Assembly: GCF_009910365.1 (NCBI RefSeq)
Contig: NZ_CP036423.1
Span: 1,984,001 to 2,048,000 of the forward strand
Direction of reading: 5' to 3'
Source of the DNA: Aequoribacter fuscus
GTDB lineage: Bacteria; Pseudomonadota; Gammaproteobacteria; Pseudomonadales; Halieaceae
DNA: 64,000 bases
Below, in pieces: positions 36,185 through 44,408 of the stretch. Under the pieces are notes generated by a model. The model did not search any database. It was not told the DNA's origin and was given only the letters and a program-made list of their open reading frames with translations. The translations under genes were made by a program, and so were the position numbers. Each line of letters starts with the position of its first letter. The first letter of the stretch is position 1.

Positions 36185-38029
36185 ATGCATCCTGTCCTTG
36201 AACAAGTTACCGCCCAAATACGCGAACGCAGCAAAGCTCTGCGCCAAAATTATTTGGATCGTTTGGACCGCGACGCCAACGAGGCGCCGGATCGTGCGCG
36301 CCTCAGCTGTGGCAATCTCGCTCACGGTTTTGCGGCCTGCCAGGAGTCTGACAAACAAACCCTCAAACTCATGGACTCGGTTAACGTAGGCATAGTCACC
36401 GCTTACAACGATATGCTGAGCGCCCACCAGCCCTACCAAGGGTATCCCGACATCATTAAAGAGGCCTTGCGTGAGCTCGGGTCAACCGGTCAAGTTGCAG
36501 GCGCGACACCTGCGATGTGCGATGGTGTCACGCAGGGACAGGCGGGCATGGAGCTGAGTCTGCTCAGCCGAGATCATATTGCCCAATCCACTGCTGTGGC
36601 TTTGTCACATCAAATGTTTGACGCCGCGTTGCTATTGGGAATCTGCGATAAGATCGTGCCGGGACTGCTCATCGGCGCACTACGATTCGGCCACTTACCG
36701 GCAATGTTTGTACCTGCAGGCCCAATGCCCACAGGTCTTGCCAACAAAGAGAAACTGCGAATCCGACAACTCTACGCCCAAGGTGAGGTCGGTCGCGACG
36801 CATTGTTAGAAGCAGAATCAGCATCCTATCACTCGGCGGGCACCTGCACCTTCTACGGCACGGCGAACAGCAATCAAATGGTACTTGAAGCAATGGGGCT
36901 ACAATTACCCGGAAGCTCTTTTGTGAACCCAGGCACGGAGTTAAGAGACGCCCTGACACGCTACACAGCTCAGCACATCACCAAAATCTCTGGCAAATCC
37001 AAGAACTTCCGTCCTCTGGGTCGAGTTGTCGATGAGCGTGCCGTCGTTAATGGCATTGTTGCTCTGCTCGCGTCCGGTGGGTCAACTAACCACACGATAC
37101 ACCTCATCGCTATGGCGAGAGCCGCTGGCATTATCATCAGCTGGGAAGACATGGACAAACTGTCTCGCGTCACACCGCTTTTAGCCAAGGTTTACCCAAA
37201 CGGATCGGCTGATATCAATCATTTTCACGCTGCTGGCGGCACTGGCGCTCTGTTCACTGAACTGTTATCGAATGGGTTGATGCATGGCGACGCCCTGACT
37301 ACCTGGGGCGAGAACTTTGCCGACTTCTGTGTCGAGCCAAAATTAGAGCACGGCCAAATACAGTGGTCACCTGCCCCCAAAACAAGTCTGGATGATTCGG
37401 TCATAGGCGCTGTTGCAAAACCGTTTGACCCCGAGGGCGGACTGCGTCAGCTCGATGGCAACATCGGTCGAGCAGTCATCAAAATCTCTGCTGTCGCTCC
37501 AGAACACCGCATCGTCAAGGCGCCCGCTGTGGTATTTGACAGTCAACATGCTCTCGAGGCTCGATTTAAAGCAGGTGAACTGAACAAAGATTGTGTGGTC
37601 GTGGTTCGCTACCAGGGCCCAAAGGCCAATGGCATGCCTGAACTACACAAACTCACACCCTTTTTGGGGGTTTTACAAGACAAAGGCTTTGCGGTTGCCC
37701 TGGTCACGGATGGACGCATGTCGGGAGCTTCAGGCAAAGTCCCCGCCGCCATACACGTTTCGCCGGAAGCTGCGAGCGGAGGCTGGATCGGTCGAATCCA
37801 AGACGGCGATCTGATCGAGGTCGACGCGACCAAGGGTACGTTGCAAGTTCATATTGATGAGCTAGAATTCAGCCAACGAATTCAAGCGTCGGCGCCCATC
37901 GAAGACGACAACTGCGGCCGTGATTTATTCGCCGCGACCCGCGCCTTGTTGAGCAGTGCGGAAACGGGCGCTACGTTTTTATTTGACGAAGCCACGGCAC
38001 TCAACGCATTACAGAGCGCTACCGAATAG
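36185..38029 (+). CDS. edd: Phosphogluconate dehydratase
   Basis: Edd dehydrates 6-phosphogluconate to KDPG, the first committed step of the Entner-Doudoroff pathway. The 614-residue iron-sulfur protein matches the IlvD/Edd family: [40 protein letters not shown] (with one cluster Cys), [17 protein letters not shown] and the C-terminal [16 protein letters not shown]. Ribosome site GAAGGGA before the ATG. First gene of edd-glk-eda-zwf-pgl, 8 bp from glk. Confidence 0.97.
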   Translation: MHPVLEQVTAQIRERSKALRQNYLDRLDRDANEAPDRARLSCGNLAHGFAACQESDKQTLKLMDSVNVGIVTAYNDMLSAHQPYQGYPDIIKEALRELGSTGQVAGATPAMCDGVTQGQAGMELSLLSRDHIAQSTAVALSHQMFDAALLLGICDKIVPGLLIGALRFGHLPAMFVPAGPMPTGLANKEKLRIRQLYAQGEVGRDALLEAESASYHSAGTCTFYGTANSNQMVLEAMGLQLPGSSFVNPGTELRDALTRYTAQHITKISGKSKNFRPLGRVVDERAVVNGIVALLASGGSTNHTIHLIAMARAAGIIISWEDMDKLSRVTPLLAKVYPNGSADINHFHAAGGTGALFTELLSNGLMHGDALTTWGENFADFCVEPKLEHGQIQWSPAPKTSLDDSVIGAVAKPFDPEGGLRQLDGNIGRAVIKISAVAPEHRIVKAPAVVFDSQHALEARFKAGELNKDCVVVVRYQGPKANGMPELHKLTPFLGVLQDKGFAVALVTDGRMSGASGKVPAAIHVSPEAASGGWIGRIQDGDLIEVDATKGTLQVHIDELEFSQRIQASAPIEDDNCGRDLFAATRALLSSAETGATFLFDEATALNALQSATE

Positions 38030-38037
38030 GGCCTATC

Positions 38038-39021
38038 ATGATGAAAGACTGGAATTTAGTCGCCGATATCGGAGGGACGAACGCCCGCTTCGGTGTGTTT
38101 TGTCGCCGGACTCAACAACTGGAAATCACCCACAGCTACGCGGTTGCCGACTACCCGAAATTTGAGGATGCACTGGCACAATTCTTGAACGAAATCGACA
38201 GTTTAAAACAACATGAAAAACTGCCGCGGTTTGCATGCCTCGCAGTAGCCTGCGTACCCGACAATGAAATCATTCAGTTCACCAACAGCTCGTGGCGCTT
38301 CCAAAAATCGGATATCAGCCACCAACTCGGTGGCGCCGCGCTCGTTGTTATTAATGACTTCGCCGCAGTCGCCTACGCAATCCCAAGCTTGAAAAGCTCT
38401 GATTACATTGAAATCGGTGGCCACTCTGCCACTGTCGACAAACCCATTATCGTCTTGGGCCCGGGCACAGGCTTAGGGGTGGCCTCATTAATACCCAACC
38501 CTGATTCAGGCTACAGCGTTGTCGGTGGAGAAGGTGGACATGCCGACTTTGCGCCGGTCACACCGCTCGAAATCTCAATCTTGACGGAGCTGCAGAAACG
38601 TTATGAGCGCGTATCGATCGAACGATTATTGTCGGGCGCGGGAATCATCAACATTTACGAAGCCATTGCCAACATCAAAGGGCGAGAAGCAAAGTTCGAC
38701 AGCGCTGCGGCGATAGCGCAAGCGGCAAATGATGGCAGCGACAGCTTGGCCTCGTCAGCCATGAACGCTTTCTTTGCTATCTTAGGATCAACCGCGGGTA
38801 ATCTCGCCCTGACGCTTGGCGCTATGGGTGGAGTCTACATCGCTGGAGGCATCACGCCACGCTACCCAGAACTTTTGCGAAACAGCGAGTTCCGCGCTCG
38901 CTTTGAGGCCAAAGGCCGTTTCAAATCCTACTTACAACCTATTGTCCTGAGAGTCATCACTAAAGATCACCTGGGCTTGCTTGGCGCAGCCGAGCGCCTG
39001 AACATTCTGGAGAATTCATGA
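38038..39021 (+). CDS. glk: Glucokinase
   Basis: A 327-residue ATP-dependent glucokinase of the bacterial Glk family. Phosphate-binding IGGTNARFGVF, the sugar-binding VVINDFAAVAYAI, LGPGTGLGVASLI and GGEGGHADFAPVTPLE, all in the expected order. Two tandem Met (38038, 38041) are possible starts. It provides glucose 6-phosphate for the zwf-edd-eda route and ends in a 4-bp overlap with eda. Confidence 0.95.
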   Translation: MMKDWNLVADIGGTNARFGVFCRRTQQLEITHSYAVADYPKFEDALAQFLNEIDSLKQHEKLPRFACLAVACVPDNEIIQFTNSSWRFQKSDISHQLGGAALVVINDFAAVAYAIPSLKSSDYIEIGGHSATVDKPIIVLGPGTGLGVASLIPNPDSGYSVVGGEGGHADFAPVTPLEISILTELQKRYERVSIERLLSGAGIINIYEAIANIKGREAKFDSAAAIAQAANDGSDSLASSAMNAFFAILGSTAGNLALTLGAMGGVYIAGGITPRYPELLRNSEFRARFEAKGRFKSYLQPIVLRVITKDHLGLLGAAERLNILENS

Positions 39022-39662
39022 GCATTAATTACGACTTCATCACGGCGGCACCTGTCGTTCCGGTACTGGTTATCGACGATCTCGACACAGCCATCCCTAT
39101 GGCCGAGGCACTTGTCGCCGGCGGTCTGCCCGCCTTGGAAATCACTCTGCGCACCGACTGTGCTCTAGACGCCATTGAACGCATTGCCAAAGCGGTACCT
39201 AACGCTATCGTCGGTGCGGGCACCGTATGCAACGGTGACCAACTGAGAGCATGCAGGGATCGGGGAGCACAATTCATCGTATCACCGGGCTCTAGCCAAT
39301 CGATTTTCGATGCGGCAAAAGAAACCGCCCTACCACTGCTGCCGGGCGTCTCTAGCGCCTCAGAAATGATCGCGGCGATGGATGCAGGCTATGAAATTTT
39401 AAAGTTTTTCCCAGCTGAGGCCAACGGCGGCGCGAAGGCATTAAAAGCCTATTCGGGCCCCTTCCCCCATGTGAAATTTTGTCCAACAGGCGGAATCTCG
39501 CCCAACAATTTGAAAGACTACCTCAGCTTACCCGCCGTCATTGCGGTAGGCGGCTCATGGATCACACCAAAACATGCGATTCAATCCAGAAACTGGGACG
39601 CCATTCGACAATTGGCGGCCGAAGCCGTAGTCCTCGCCAGCGATATCGTCGCTGCCGCCTAG
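39018..39662 (+). CDS. eda: 2-dehydro-3-deoxy-phosphogluconate aldolase
   Basis: Eda splits KDPG into pyruvate and glyceraldehyde 3-phosphate. The 214-residue class I aldolase shows [15 protein letters not shown] (general-base Glu), [11 protein letters not shown], and the Schiff-base lysine in [13 protein letters not shown], then [10 protein letters not shown]. Starts within the glk stop (ATGA overlap). Confidence 0.97.
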   Translation: MSINYDFITAAPVVPVLVIDDLDTAIPMAEALVAGGLPALEITLRTDCALDAIERIAKAVPNAIVGAGTVCNGDQLRACRDRGAQFIVSPGSSQSIFDAAKETALPLLPGVSSASEMIAAMDAGYEILKFFPAEANGGAKALKAYSGPFPHVKFCPTGGISPNNLKDYLSLPAVIAVGGSWITPKHAIQSRNWDAIRQLAAEAVVLASDIVAAA

Positions 39663-39681
39663 GCTAACAAGGAGATCGGCC

Positions 39682-41130
39682 ATGCAACCGACAGATTTGA
39701 TTATTTTTGGCGCCAGCGGCGACTTGTCCGCGCGTAAATTATTTCCAGCGTTATACCATTTGAGTGGCTGCGAGCTGCTACCCGAGTCGTTTCGTATTGC
39801 GGCAGTCGCGCGCGATGACGTCCAGACCGATGCGTTTTTATCAAGATTAAAAGAGCGCATGCAATCCGCCATCAATCATACACATTGGTCGGAAGAGCGA
39901 TGGACGAAGTTCGCGAGCTACTTTACCTATATCAAAGCGGATTTCAGCGACGCAAAAAATCTAAATGCCTTATCAAAATGGCTGGACGATACGCGAGTCA
40001 GCTTGTTCTACTTGGCTACGCCACCGAGTCTATTCGCGCCCATATGCGATAATCTATCCAGTGCAGACTGCCTGACCGGCGATTGTCGCATCGTTTTAGA
40101 AAAGCCCATTGGTGAAGACCTAGCAAGTTCAGAGAAGGTAAACGAAACCGTTGGGCGCTACTTCCCAGAAGGCTCAATTTACCGCATTGATCATTATCTC
40201 GGTAAAGAAACGGTACAAAACCTGCTGGTATTGCGCTTTGCGAACCGTTTTATCAACGCCCAATGGGATCAAAGTTGCATTGACCACGTACAAATCACAG
40301 TCGCTGAAACCGTCGGTATTGAAGGCCGTTGGTCCTACTACGACAAGGTAGGTCAATTGCGAGACATGGTACAAAACCACTTGATGCAGCTCCTATGCTT
40401 GGTAGCAATGGAACCACCCAACTCTATGTCCGCTGAAAGTATCCGCGACGAAAAAGTGAAGATCGTAAAAGCGCTTCGTCCTATCGATGTGGATACGGTC
40501 GCCGATCACGTTGTTCGAGGGCAATACGGCCAGGGCTGGAGCCAAGGCCTGAGCGTACCGAGCTATACCGAAGAAGAAGGCTGCACCAATCCCGAATCAG
40601 ATACCGAAACCTTCGTCGCGATCAAAGCACACATTGACAACTGGCGATGGGCCGGCGTGCCGTTCTATTTACGAACCGGAAAACGGCTGCCTGAAAAGAT
40701 GACCGAAATTGTCATTACCTACAAAAAGCTACCGCACAACATTTTTTCAGGCGGCGACAACATCCCAAATTCATTGGTAATTCGTCTACAGCCCAACGAG
40801 GGCATCGAAATGAAAATGGTGGCGAAAAAACAGACGCTGAAAGACAAGCTCGGCCTCGTCACCCACGACCTAAACCTCGATTTCTTGGGGTCGTCCGAGA
40901 TGAATCGCATTCCAGACGCTTACGAACGTCTCTTCTTAGACGCCATTAACGGCGACCAATCGTTGTTCGTTGGCCGCTCAGAGATCGAAGAAAGCTGGCG
41001 CTGGTGCGACACCCTCATTCGCGCTTGCCAATTACAAAACATCCAAGCAAAGCAGTATCACGCGGGCTCCTGGGGCCCAGCAAAAGCAGAGTTGCTGATT
41101 GAAAAAGACGGACGTAGCTGGCATGAATGA
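39682..41130 (+). CDS. zwf: Glucose-6-phosphate 1-dehydrogenase
   Basis: A 482-residue NADP-linked enzyme. The N-terminal IFGASGDLSARKLFPALY is the coenzyme-binding motif, and RIDHYLGKETVQNLLVLR holds the substrate Lys/His pair. E. coli Zwf has 491 residues. 19 bp after eda; its last codons overlap pgl. Supplies NADPH and 6-phosphogluconolactone to the same operon's products. Confidence 0.97.
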   Translation: MQPTDLIIFGASGDLSARKLFPALYHLSGCELLPESFRIAAVARDDVQTDAFLSRLKERMQSAINHTHWSEERWTKFASYFTYIKADFSDAKNLNALSKWLDDTRVSLFYLATPPSLFAPICDNLSSADCLTGDCRIVLEKPIGEDLASSEKVNETVGRYFPEGSIYRIDHYLGKETVQNLLVLRFANRFINAQWDQSCIDHVQITVAETVGIEGRWSYYDKVGQLRDMVQNHLMQLLCLVAMEPPNSMSAESIRDEKVKIVKALRPIDVDTVADHVVRGQYGQGWSQGLSVPSYTEEEGCTNPESDTETFVAIKAHIDNWRWAGVPFYLRTGKRLPEKMTEIVITYKKLPHNIFSGGDNIPNSLVIRLQPNEGIEMKMVAKKQTLKDKLGLVTHDLNLDFLGSSEMNRIPDAYERLFLDAINGDQSLFVGRSEIEESWRWCDTLIRACQLQNIQAKQYHAGSWGPAKAELLIEKDGRSWHE

Positions 41131-41821
41131 ATGGAACCGATTTGACTCTCGTGCGACTTTAGACCAAGAACTGGCAAGATTCGCGGCACAAACACTGGCG
41201 GAGGCTATCGAGACTCGCGGTCATGGCTACTTAGTCGTGTCCGGCGGAAGCACACCCATGGGCTTTTTCCAAACCCTTAGTCAAAACCAGACCCTTGACT
41301 GGTCCAAAGTGACCGTCACACTTGCGGACGAGCGTTGGGTTGCACCAGATCACGCCGACAGCAACGAAGCCTTGGTTTATGAGAACTTATTACAGAACGC
41401 GGCCACAAGCGCGCAATTTGCATCGCTGTATTCAGGCGATGAGACGCCCGAGATAGGCGCTGCAACACTGGACGCAAAATTCAGTGCCCTGCCTACCTTC
41501 GACCTTGTCATTTTGGGAATGGGCGGCGATGCTCATACGGCCTCGCTTTTCCCAAACACGCCGGCCTTAACCCAGGGACTTGATCCGCAAAGCCCACACG
41601 CCCTGATTGCGGTGCACCCTGCTACCGCACCGCATGCACGCATCAGCATGACCCTTGCCCGCCTACTTCGAACTCAGAATTTAGTGCTTCACATTACCGG
41701 CGCTAACAAGTCCAAGGTATTTGAGCAGGCCATTACGCCAGAAAGTCACGCGACCGATATGCCCATCAGAGCGGTTGCGTTGCAGCAGCAGACACCTCTA
41801 CAGATTTATTACGCCGACTAA
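41123..41821 (+). CDS. pgl: 6-phosphogluconolactonase
   Basis: 232 residues from the ATG at 41123 (MNEWNRFDSRATL), which overlaps the zwf TGA; the ORF can be read from 41099 but that is inside zwf. DevB/SOL-type lactonase with VVSGGSTPMGFFQTL, TLADERWVAPDHADSNE and LGMGGDAHTASLFPN. Completes the zwf-pgl-edd-eda route to pyruvate and GAP. Confidence 0.95.
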   Translation: MNEWNRFDSRATLDQELARFAAQTLAEAIETRGHGYLVVSGGSTPMGFFQTLSQNQTLDWSKVTVTLADERWVAPDHADSNEALVYENLLQNAATSAQFASLYSGDETPEIGAATLDAKFSALPTFDLVILGMGGDAHTASLFPNTPALTQGLDPQSPHALIAVHPATAPHARISMTLARLLRTQNLVLHITGANKSKVFEQAITPESHATDMPIRAVALQQQTPLQIYYAD

Positions 41822-42150
41822 GACCTCGAGGTTCCTTGAGCGGCGGCGTTTATAAGGAAATAGTGCGCCGCGCCATTTCGCTAATGGCGAGGAATCACGG
41901 TTATATGCCTTCAACCAGGCTTAATGGATACTGATCCGCTTCCGTCTCGTCATTTATTTTGCTCGCGCCCTCCCGCTAATGCCGACGGCTCAAAAACTCG
42001 CACTCGTCTATCGCCTCGTGCTCAGACACTTTTGCCGACAGCCCCGCCAACCGCGCTCGGTCAAAGCAGCGCACTGACTGTTCACAAAACAAATCACGAG
42101 TCTGTGCGCTAGCGGCGCACCAAGATTTGATAAGCCGATGGCGATTTGGC
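41822..42150. other. Intergenic region between pgl and gap
   Basis: No gene. It holds a 7-bp stem (CGCCATT/AATGGCG, 41871-41889) without a T run, perhaps a weak pgl terminator, followed by unremarkable sequence. Confidence 0.5.
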
Positions 42151-42203
42151 GATGTGCGATGTGCGATGTGCGATGTGCGATGTGCGATGTGCGATGTGCG
42201 ATG
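42151..42203. repeat. GATGTGC 7-bp tandem array
   Basis: Seven perfect copies of GATGTGC (42151-42199) plus GATG. It lies between the convergent pgl and gap genes, just past the gap terminator. Short perfect arrays like this can vary in copy number by slippage. Confidence 0.95.
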
Positions 42204-42206
42204 AAT

Positions 42207-42234
42207 ATAAAAAAAGGGGAGCAGACGCTCCCCT
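42207..42234 (-). terminator. Rho-independent terminator after gap
   Basis: On the minus strand AGGGGAGC / GCTCCCCT with loop GTCT, followed by about eight T residues. It is 49 bp past the gap stop. Confidence 0.85.
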
Positions 42235-42282
42235 ACAAGGTACCAAGACAGACAGGACTCAACATGGGTACCTTAAAAAAAC

Positions 42283-43320
42283 TTAAGCGGCTTGGCTGGT
42301 ATGCTTACCGTTACTCGCAGAGGCGGCAAACACCAGTGCGTTATCCAGCATACGATTCGAAAAGCCCCACTCGTTGTCATACCATGCAAGCACTTTTACC
42401 AAACGGCCATCAACACGAGTGTGATTAGAATCGAAGTTGCTTGAGAAGTTGGTGTGGTTAAAGTCGATCGACACCAGAGGTTGTGCGTTGTAGCTAAGCA
42501 CGCCGTAGGCGTCTGCATCGGCCGCCTGCTTCATAATCGAATTGATCTCTTCCGCGGTGGTATCACGCGTTGCGACGAAGGTTAAGTCAACCAGAGACAC
42601 ATTTAATGTTGGGACTCGAACCGCCATCCCGTCAAGACGACCGTTGAGTTCAGGAACGACTAAACCAATCGCAGCTGCGGCACCTGTTTTGGTTGGAATC
42701 ATTGACAGCGCCGCAGCACGCGCGCGGAACGGATCTGAATGGTACGCATCGCTCAGCGATTGATCGTTAGTGTAGGCATGTACCGTGGTCATAAAGCCCT
42801 GCTCAATACCAACCGTTTGATGCAAAGGCGCTACTAAAGGTGCCAGACAATTGGTTGTGCAAGAAGCATTCGAGATGATTGTATCCGACGGTTTAATCGT
42901 ATCGTGGTTGATGCCGTAGACGATCGTGGCATCAAGATCATCGCCCGGTGCAGACAGAATGACGCGCTTGGCTCCCGCATCAATGTGCTTTTGCAAATCA
43001 GCGCGGTGGCGAAAAATACCGGTGCATTCGAACACCACATCAACTTCAAGTGACTTCCAGGGTAACTGACTGGGATCACGCTCTGAGCATACCTTGATAC
43101 GGTCACCGTCAATCACGAGGTGGGAATCGACCACTTGAACTGGGAAGCCAAATCGACCGTGTGCAGTGTCAAACCGCGTGAGATGCGCGTTCATTTCAGC
43201 ATCGCCCAGATCGTTGATCGCAACGATTTCCATACTGTCACGGAGCTCTGGCCGCTCGTAATAAGCGCGCAAGATATTTCGTCCAATTCGACCGTATCCG
43301 TTGATCGCAATCTTAATCAT
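42283..43320 (-). CDS. gap: Glyceraldehyde-3-phosphate dehydrogenase
   Basis: 345 residues from the ATG at 43320, [15 protein letters not shown]; the in-frame start 12 bp upstream adds only MGGS and is not favoured. NAD-binding motif at the N-terminus and the catalytic cysteine in [13 protein letters not shown], with the Asp-Asn/His region [11 protein letters not shown] and [11 protein letters not shown] near the end. Divergent from hexR with a HexR-like site between them, so it is likely controlled with the ED operon. Confidence 0.96.
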   Translation of the reverse strand: MIKIAINGYGRIGRNILRAYYERPELRDSMEIVAINDLGDAEMNAHLTRFDTAHGRFGFPVQVVDSHLVIDGDRIKVCSERDPSQLPWKSLEVDVVFECTGIFRHRADLQKHIDAGAKRVILSAPGDDLDATIVYGINHDTIKPSDTIISNASCTTNCLAPLVAPLHQTVGIEQGFMTTVHAYTNDQSLSDAYHSDPFRARAAALSMIPTKTGAAAAIGLVVPELNGRLDGMAVRVPTLNVSLVDLTFVATRDTTAEEINSIMKQAADADAYGVLSYNAQPLVSIDFNHTNFSSNFDSNHTRVDGRLVKVLAWYDNEWGFSNRMLDNALVFAASASNGKHTSQAA

Positions 43321-43344
43321 GCTGCCTCCCAAAAACCGTTAAAA

Positions 43345-43359
43345 TGTAGTTTTGTTACA
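43345..43359. promoter_or_regulatory. Candidate HexR operator between gap and hexR
   Basis: TGTAGTTTTGTTACA matches the HexR palindrome TGTARTWWWAYTACA at 14 of 15 positions (position 10 G for A). It lies 25 bp upstream of the gap start, in the shared gap/hexR region, so it could control either gene. A weaker look-alike (TGTAACTTTGTAACG, 11 of 15) is at 43471-43485 on the hexR side. Confidence 0.7.
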
Positions 43360-43470
43360 CAAATACTGCCCCCAACCCCGATCTCAGTCAATATTTTTTT
43401 CTTTTTATTACGAAAAAACGCGTAATTTTTGCAAAAAAACTGTTTTATAGTGTATAAGAAGGCTTAAAAA

Positions 43471-43485
43471 TGTAACTTTGTAACG
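43471..43485. promoter_or_regulatory. Weak second HexR-like site near hexR
   Basis: TGTAACTTTGTAACG matches the HexR consensus at 11 of 15 positions, about 60 bp upstream of the hexR ATG. It could mediate autoregulation but is a poor match. Confidence 0.35.
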
Positions 43486-43543
43486 AGCAAATAATAGAAA
43501 AACCGATACCCGCAAGCGGCAGGGCCGATAGAGAGACACCTAT

Positions 43544-44392
43544 ATGGAAAATTTACTCGCGACAATATCAACCGCGTTACCGAATCTGAACAAGTCAGAG
43601 AAGAAGGTTGCGGCGGTGATTCTTGATGACCCGGAGGCCTCCACTCAGTCGTCAATCGCGACGCTGGCGACCAAGGCAAAGGTCAGCGAACCCAGCGTCA
43701 ACAGATTCTGCAAGCGTTTTGGCGCTAGCGGATTCCCCGACTTCAAATTAAAGCTCGCCAAGTCCTTAGTGTCAGGCGTTCGCTACGTATCCTCCGCCGT
43801 AGAGCTCGAAGACTCATCGGACGAATTCACACCGAAAATTTTTAACAATTCGATTCATGCCCTGAGTTTAGTGCGCGACAGCATCAATCCCGCCTTAGTC
43901 GCCAGAGTGGTCGATCAGTTAGTTCAAGCACGTCGCATTTACTTCTTTGGGTTGGGGACCTCAGCAGCAGTGGCAACCGACGCTGAATACAAGTTCTTTC
44001 GGTTCAACACTCCGGTATCGTCTCACCATGACCCGCTCATGCAGCGCATGCTGGCATCTGCCGGCGGTGTCGGAGACTTGTTTTTCTGTATCTCACACAC
44101 CGGCCGCACAAAAACCTTAATCGAAACGGCACAATTGGCTCGTGAAAATGGTGCGACTGTCGTGGGTCTTACAGCACCCAATTCCGCTCTCTCGCAGGCC
44201 TGCCAATGGGCCCTGGAGCTGGACGTGCCCGAGGACACCGATGAGTATCTGCCCATGACCTCTCGAATTGTGCACTTAGTAGTGCTAGACGTACTCGCGA
44301 CCGGTGTCACCCTTCGTAAAGGTGAAGAATTTTTACCGCACCTTGCCCGCATCAAAAATAGTCTTAAACCCACTCGTCTTAGCCAGGATTAA
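43544..44392 (+). CDS. hexR: HexR-type transcriptional regulator (RpiR family)
   Basis: 282 residues: an N-terminal HTH_6 DNA-binding domain (ATKAKVSEPSVNRFCKRFG, about residues 45-65) and a C-terminal SIS sugar-phosphate-binding domain (FFGLGTSAAVATDAEYKFF and SHTGRTKTLIETA). HexR is released from DNA by KDPG, the Edd product, and controls ED and GAP genes in gammaproteobacteria. HexR-like operators stand before edd and next to gap here. ppc follows by 16 bp. Confidence 0.93.
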   Translation: MENLLATISTALPNLNKSEKKVAAVILDDPEASTQSSIATLATKAKVSEPSVNRFCKRFGASGFPDFKLKLAKSLVSGVRYVSSAVELEDSSDEFTPKIFNNSIHALSLVRDSINPALVARVVDQLVQARRIYFFGLGTSAAVATDAEYKFFRFNTPVSSHHDPLMQRMLASAGGVGDLFFCISHTGRTKTLIETAQLARENGATVVGLTAPNSALSQACQWALELDVPEDTDEYLPMTSRIVHLVVLDVLATGVTLRKGEEFLPHLARIKNSLKPTRLSQD

Positions 44393-44408
44393 CCACAAAG
44401 GTCAGTTT

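Noticed and set aside
42138-42428. Plus-strand ORF spanning the GATGTGC array
   Set aside because: Its codons are the 7-bp repeat and then the reverse of gap, so it is an artefact of the array and the gap gene.
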